Below the pieces are notes generated by a model. That model was not told where the DNA came from and ran no database searches. It worked only from the letters and a program-made list of their open reading frames with translations. From Toxonevra muliebris (lineage: Eukaryota; Arthropoda; Insecta; Diptera; Pallopteridae), in NCBI GenBank assembly GCA_963691655.1, contig OY829326.1:110581388-110645387 (forward strand): DNA of 64,000 bases. Direction: 5' to 3'. Below are positions 61,915-64,000 of this stretch, piece after piece. Each line of letters begins with the position of its first letter. The stretch's first letter is position 1. Made by a program: the position numbers and the translations under genes.

Positions 61915-62170
61915 ACGTAGGTCTAGAAGTCAAGATGAGGTATCCTCAAAAATAGTCTCTGAGTGCCTAGAGCTGGTGAACAAATTACGAGGTCTCTATA
62001 TTCTTGGTCTCTGGATACACAGAAATACATTTTTAGGAAGGAAACCAACGGTTCAGAATTACATTGGCTCTGAAACCTTTTCTAGGTACATGGGCTCGTA
62101 CCATAAAAAAAGGAAGAGAAAAGGAAAGGGGCGGCAAATTATCATACTGAACTCAAAACCTTAAGCTACT
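61915..62170 (+). pseudogene. degenerate LINE RNase H fragment
   Basis: Translation gives SSKIVSECLELVNKL followed by LGLWIHRNTFLGRKPTVQNYIGSE. The order and residues parallel TSKLVWECQELL...FWLPEHKGIYGNE in the copy at 58954, so this is an older fragment of a related LINE. Catalytic motifs before it are not visible. Confidence 0.5.
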
Positions 62171-63732
62171 AATTGGGAACTTTAACTACGAAAAAAAATA
62201 ACCTCAGCGTGTGCAAATAGAACCTTGATTTTATTTTACTTTTACTCTTCTGGACGTCCTCTATCATATTCTTTCATATTGACCAACAGGAACGAACTAC
62301 ATAGTATGTATATACTTTCTCAGTTAAAACTTTTTAGTATACGCAATTTCTAAATTTAAATTGTATTTTAAGTACGATGTGGAAAAATGTATTCACATAT
62401 ATGTACATAAATGTAAAAATGTATTTACATAATTTATAATCAACTGGTGCCTTTTCTAAATGTCTGTCACTGTGGTTTTACTTATTTTAATTTACTTTTA
62501 CTATAGTGTCGTCAAACTCAGAATGAAAGCTGTTTCGTTTAAGTGAACTGCAGTATAAATAGCTATAGTCTATTTGCATGCTTTATTTGCTCTAAGAAAC
62601 TATGCCACTTCAGCCTCACTCTAATTAGTTTCCTTACACCTTAAAATGTTAGTTTAAGTTGATAATTGAGGATGGTGTCATGTATTTTTTGTACGTGAGC
62701 ATACAACCATGCGGGTTTTATACTTATTAGAGCTTTTTCTTTGTCTTTTTCTTTCCTATATGCACTTGAAACTTAAGCATCTTAAATGAGTCAATATTCT
62801 AGGTAATGCTATCTTTAGTAAAGTTTGAAATCTGAATTTAGGGTACACTTGAACTGCCCTTTGTTGTAGTCTTAGTATTTTTGAGTTTTTAATAGAATGC
62901 TCTTTCAAAACTCAAGTATGCACTTTAAAATTACTTTAAATAGAATATTTTGTATCTTTATAAAAAGATTTGACTAGGAGTAGAGTTCCATGTAGAGACT
63001 TAATACAAGGAAGAGAAAAATTAAAAAAAAAAGAAAAAATATATAAAATTTGGTGTGAAATGAGAATTTGTATTATTCAAATTGCAATCCTTTTTGATTT
63101 AGGTTTTCTTGTTTTTCCATTTTTTAGTCAAAAATGCTCCACAAAAATACTTTTATCGTTTGGCATCATACTAAACATTTTACAATCATCCTTTTTTTTT
63201 TAACTACATATATATTCCAAAAAACATACCCTTAGTTTATAGACATGTGCATGTATAGCATTCAATCAATTTGTAAATGTAAAACGATTTGTGTTCTTGT
63301 TTCAAAAAAGCAAAGTCCAAATAAAAAAAATAAAAAAATAATCTATGTGGAACGAAGAAATAAAATCTGTCTGTCTGTCCGTGGGGAATATGCAAGTATA
63401 AAATTACAATGAGAAAATTTTCCTTTTTCTCATTTCAACGAAATTCAGAGCGACCAGACAATTTATTAGTTGGCCTTTTGATTTAAATCATACATCGTAC
63501 ACATGCATCATATGCTTGCTATACAAGTGTAAGATTGTTTATATTTTATCTCAAAACAATATGGTTTACTATCTTGTAAAATTTTAGTACAATGATCTTA
63601 TTTCAATTCTGGGGCAATTGTATAGTTTTCCTCATTTTCCATTATTGGCAAAACCTTGCGCAAAATCAAATAAAAGGAGAGAAAGCATGTATGTAGAAAG
63701 TAAAATCGGAAACGAATAATGACACCAAATAT
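62171..63732. other. AT-rich stretch, no gene recognised
   Basis: Nothing recognised beyond low-complexity frames such as 62970-63203. Confidence 0.35.
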
Positions 63733-64000
63733 GTACAGCTATGTCCAAAAAATAGTGGCAATAGAATAAAGTTTTTTATTTCACGTAACAATATTTGTTA
63801 GTGATATATTTAAGGGGGGATTTCTATGTAGAGGCTAGAGGAAATAAATTTTTTTTATAGCATAAATTTGTAGTTTAAAACTTGTAGAATACGATGCCGT
63901 TAATGATTTCGGTTAATTCTCAAAAATTACGTCATGAGAGCCTGTGAGCGTGATCCACATATGCTCCCTATACTCCTTTTCCCAAACTTTGAAAATTAGT
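63733..64000. mobile_element. possible left terminus of a Tc1-like element
   Basis: acagctatgtccaaaaaatagtggcaatag has the form of Tc1-type ends (ACAG.CATG.CCAAA...), preceded by T. The rest of the element would lie beyond the window, so the paired end cannot be checked. Confidence 0.35.

Noticed and set aside
1..64000. prokaryotic features (operons, CRISPR arrays, insertion sequences)
   Set aside because: Spliced animal genes and eukaryotic retroposons throughout; no regular repeat-spacer arrays.

Overview
The window is AT-rich, intron-containing animal nuclear DNA. Two genes point to a higher fly (Diptera): a complete bystin gene, and a Dpr-type two-immunoglobulin neuronal surface protein whose sequence fits the insect Dpr family. 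The dense mix of mariner, Tc1-like, hAT-like, piggyBac-like and Harbinger-like elements, tRNA-derived SINEs and RNase H-bearing LINE remnants is typical of a repeat-rich fly genome. A tephritid or a relative is my guess; the sequence alone does not fix the species.

Layout. Positions 1-1070 hold the right end of a hAT-like element. The bystin gene (plus strand, seven coding exons) runs 2884-6652. Its largest intron holds an array of nine imperfect hairpins and a SINE with an exact 13-bp target duplication. Positions 6773-18066 have no recognisable host gene but hold three notable elements: a 734-bp element nested in another repeat, a DD37E-type Tc1/mariner copy interrupted by a foldback element, and a 1.2-kb hAT-like element with an exact 8-bp duplication. 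Positions 18067-41479 hold all six coding exons of the dpr gene on the minus strand (313 residues). Its introns, up to 9 kb, contain a mariner copy with 65-bp inverted repeats, two foldback sequences, LINE remnants, a 500-bp hAT-like element and two adjacent TTAA-flanked elements. From 41480 to 64000 I see no host coding sequence, only repeats. These include SINEs of two families, piggyBac-like, Harbinger-like, pogo-like and hAT-like elements, a 5'-truncated LINE with a 12-bp target duplication, and a Tc1-like terminus running off the window. The 5' untranslated exon(s) and promoter of dpr must lie somewhere in or beyond this stretch.

The two genes do unrelated jobs: bystin acts in 40S ribosome assembly and Dpr in synaptic partner recognition. 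They are simply neighbours with 3' ends facing each other, about 11.4 kb apart. The most informative biology is in the repeats, where many insertions keep readable target duplications. One LINE and one SINE share their 3' tail, which suggests a mobilisation partnership.
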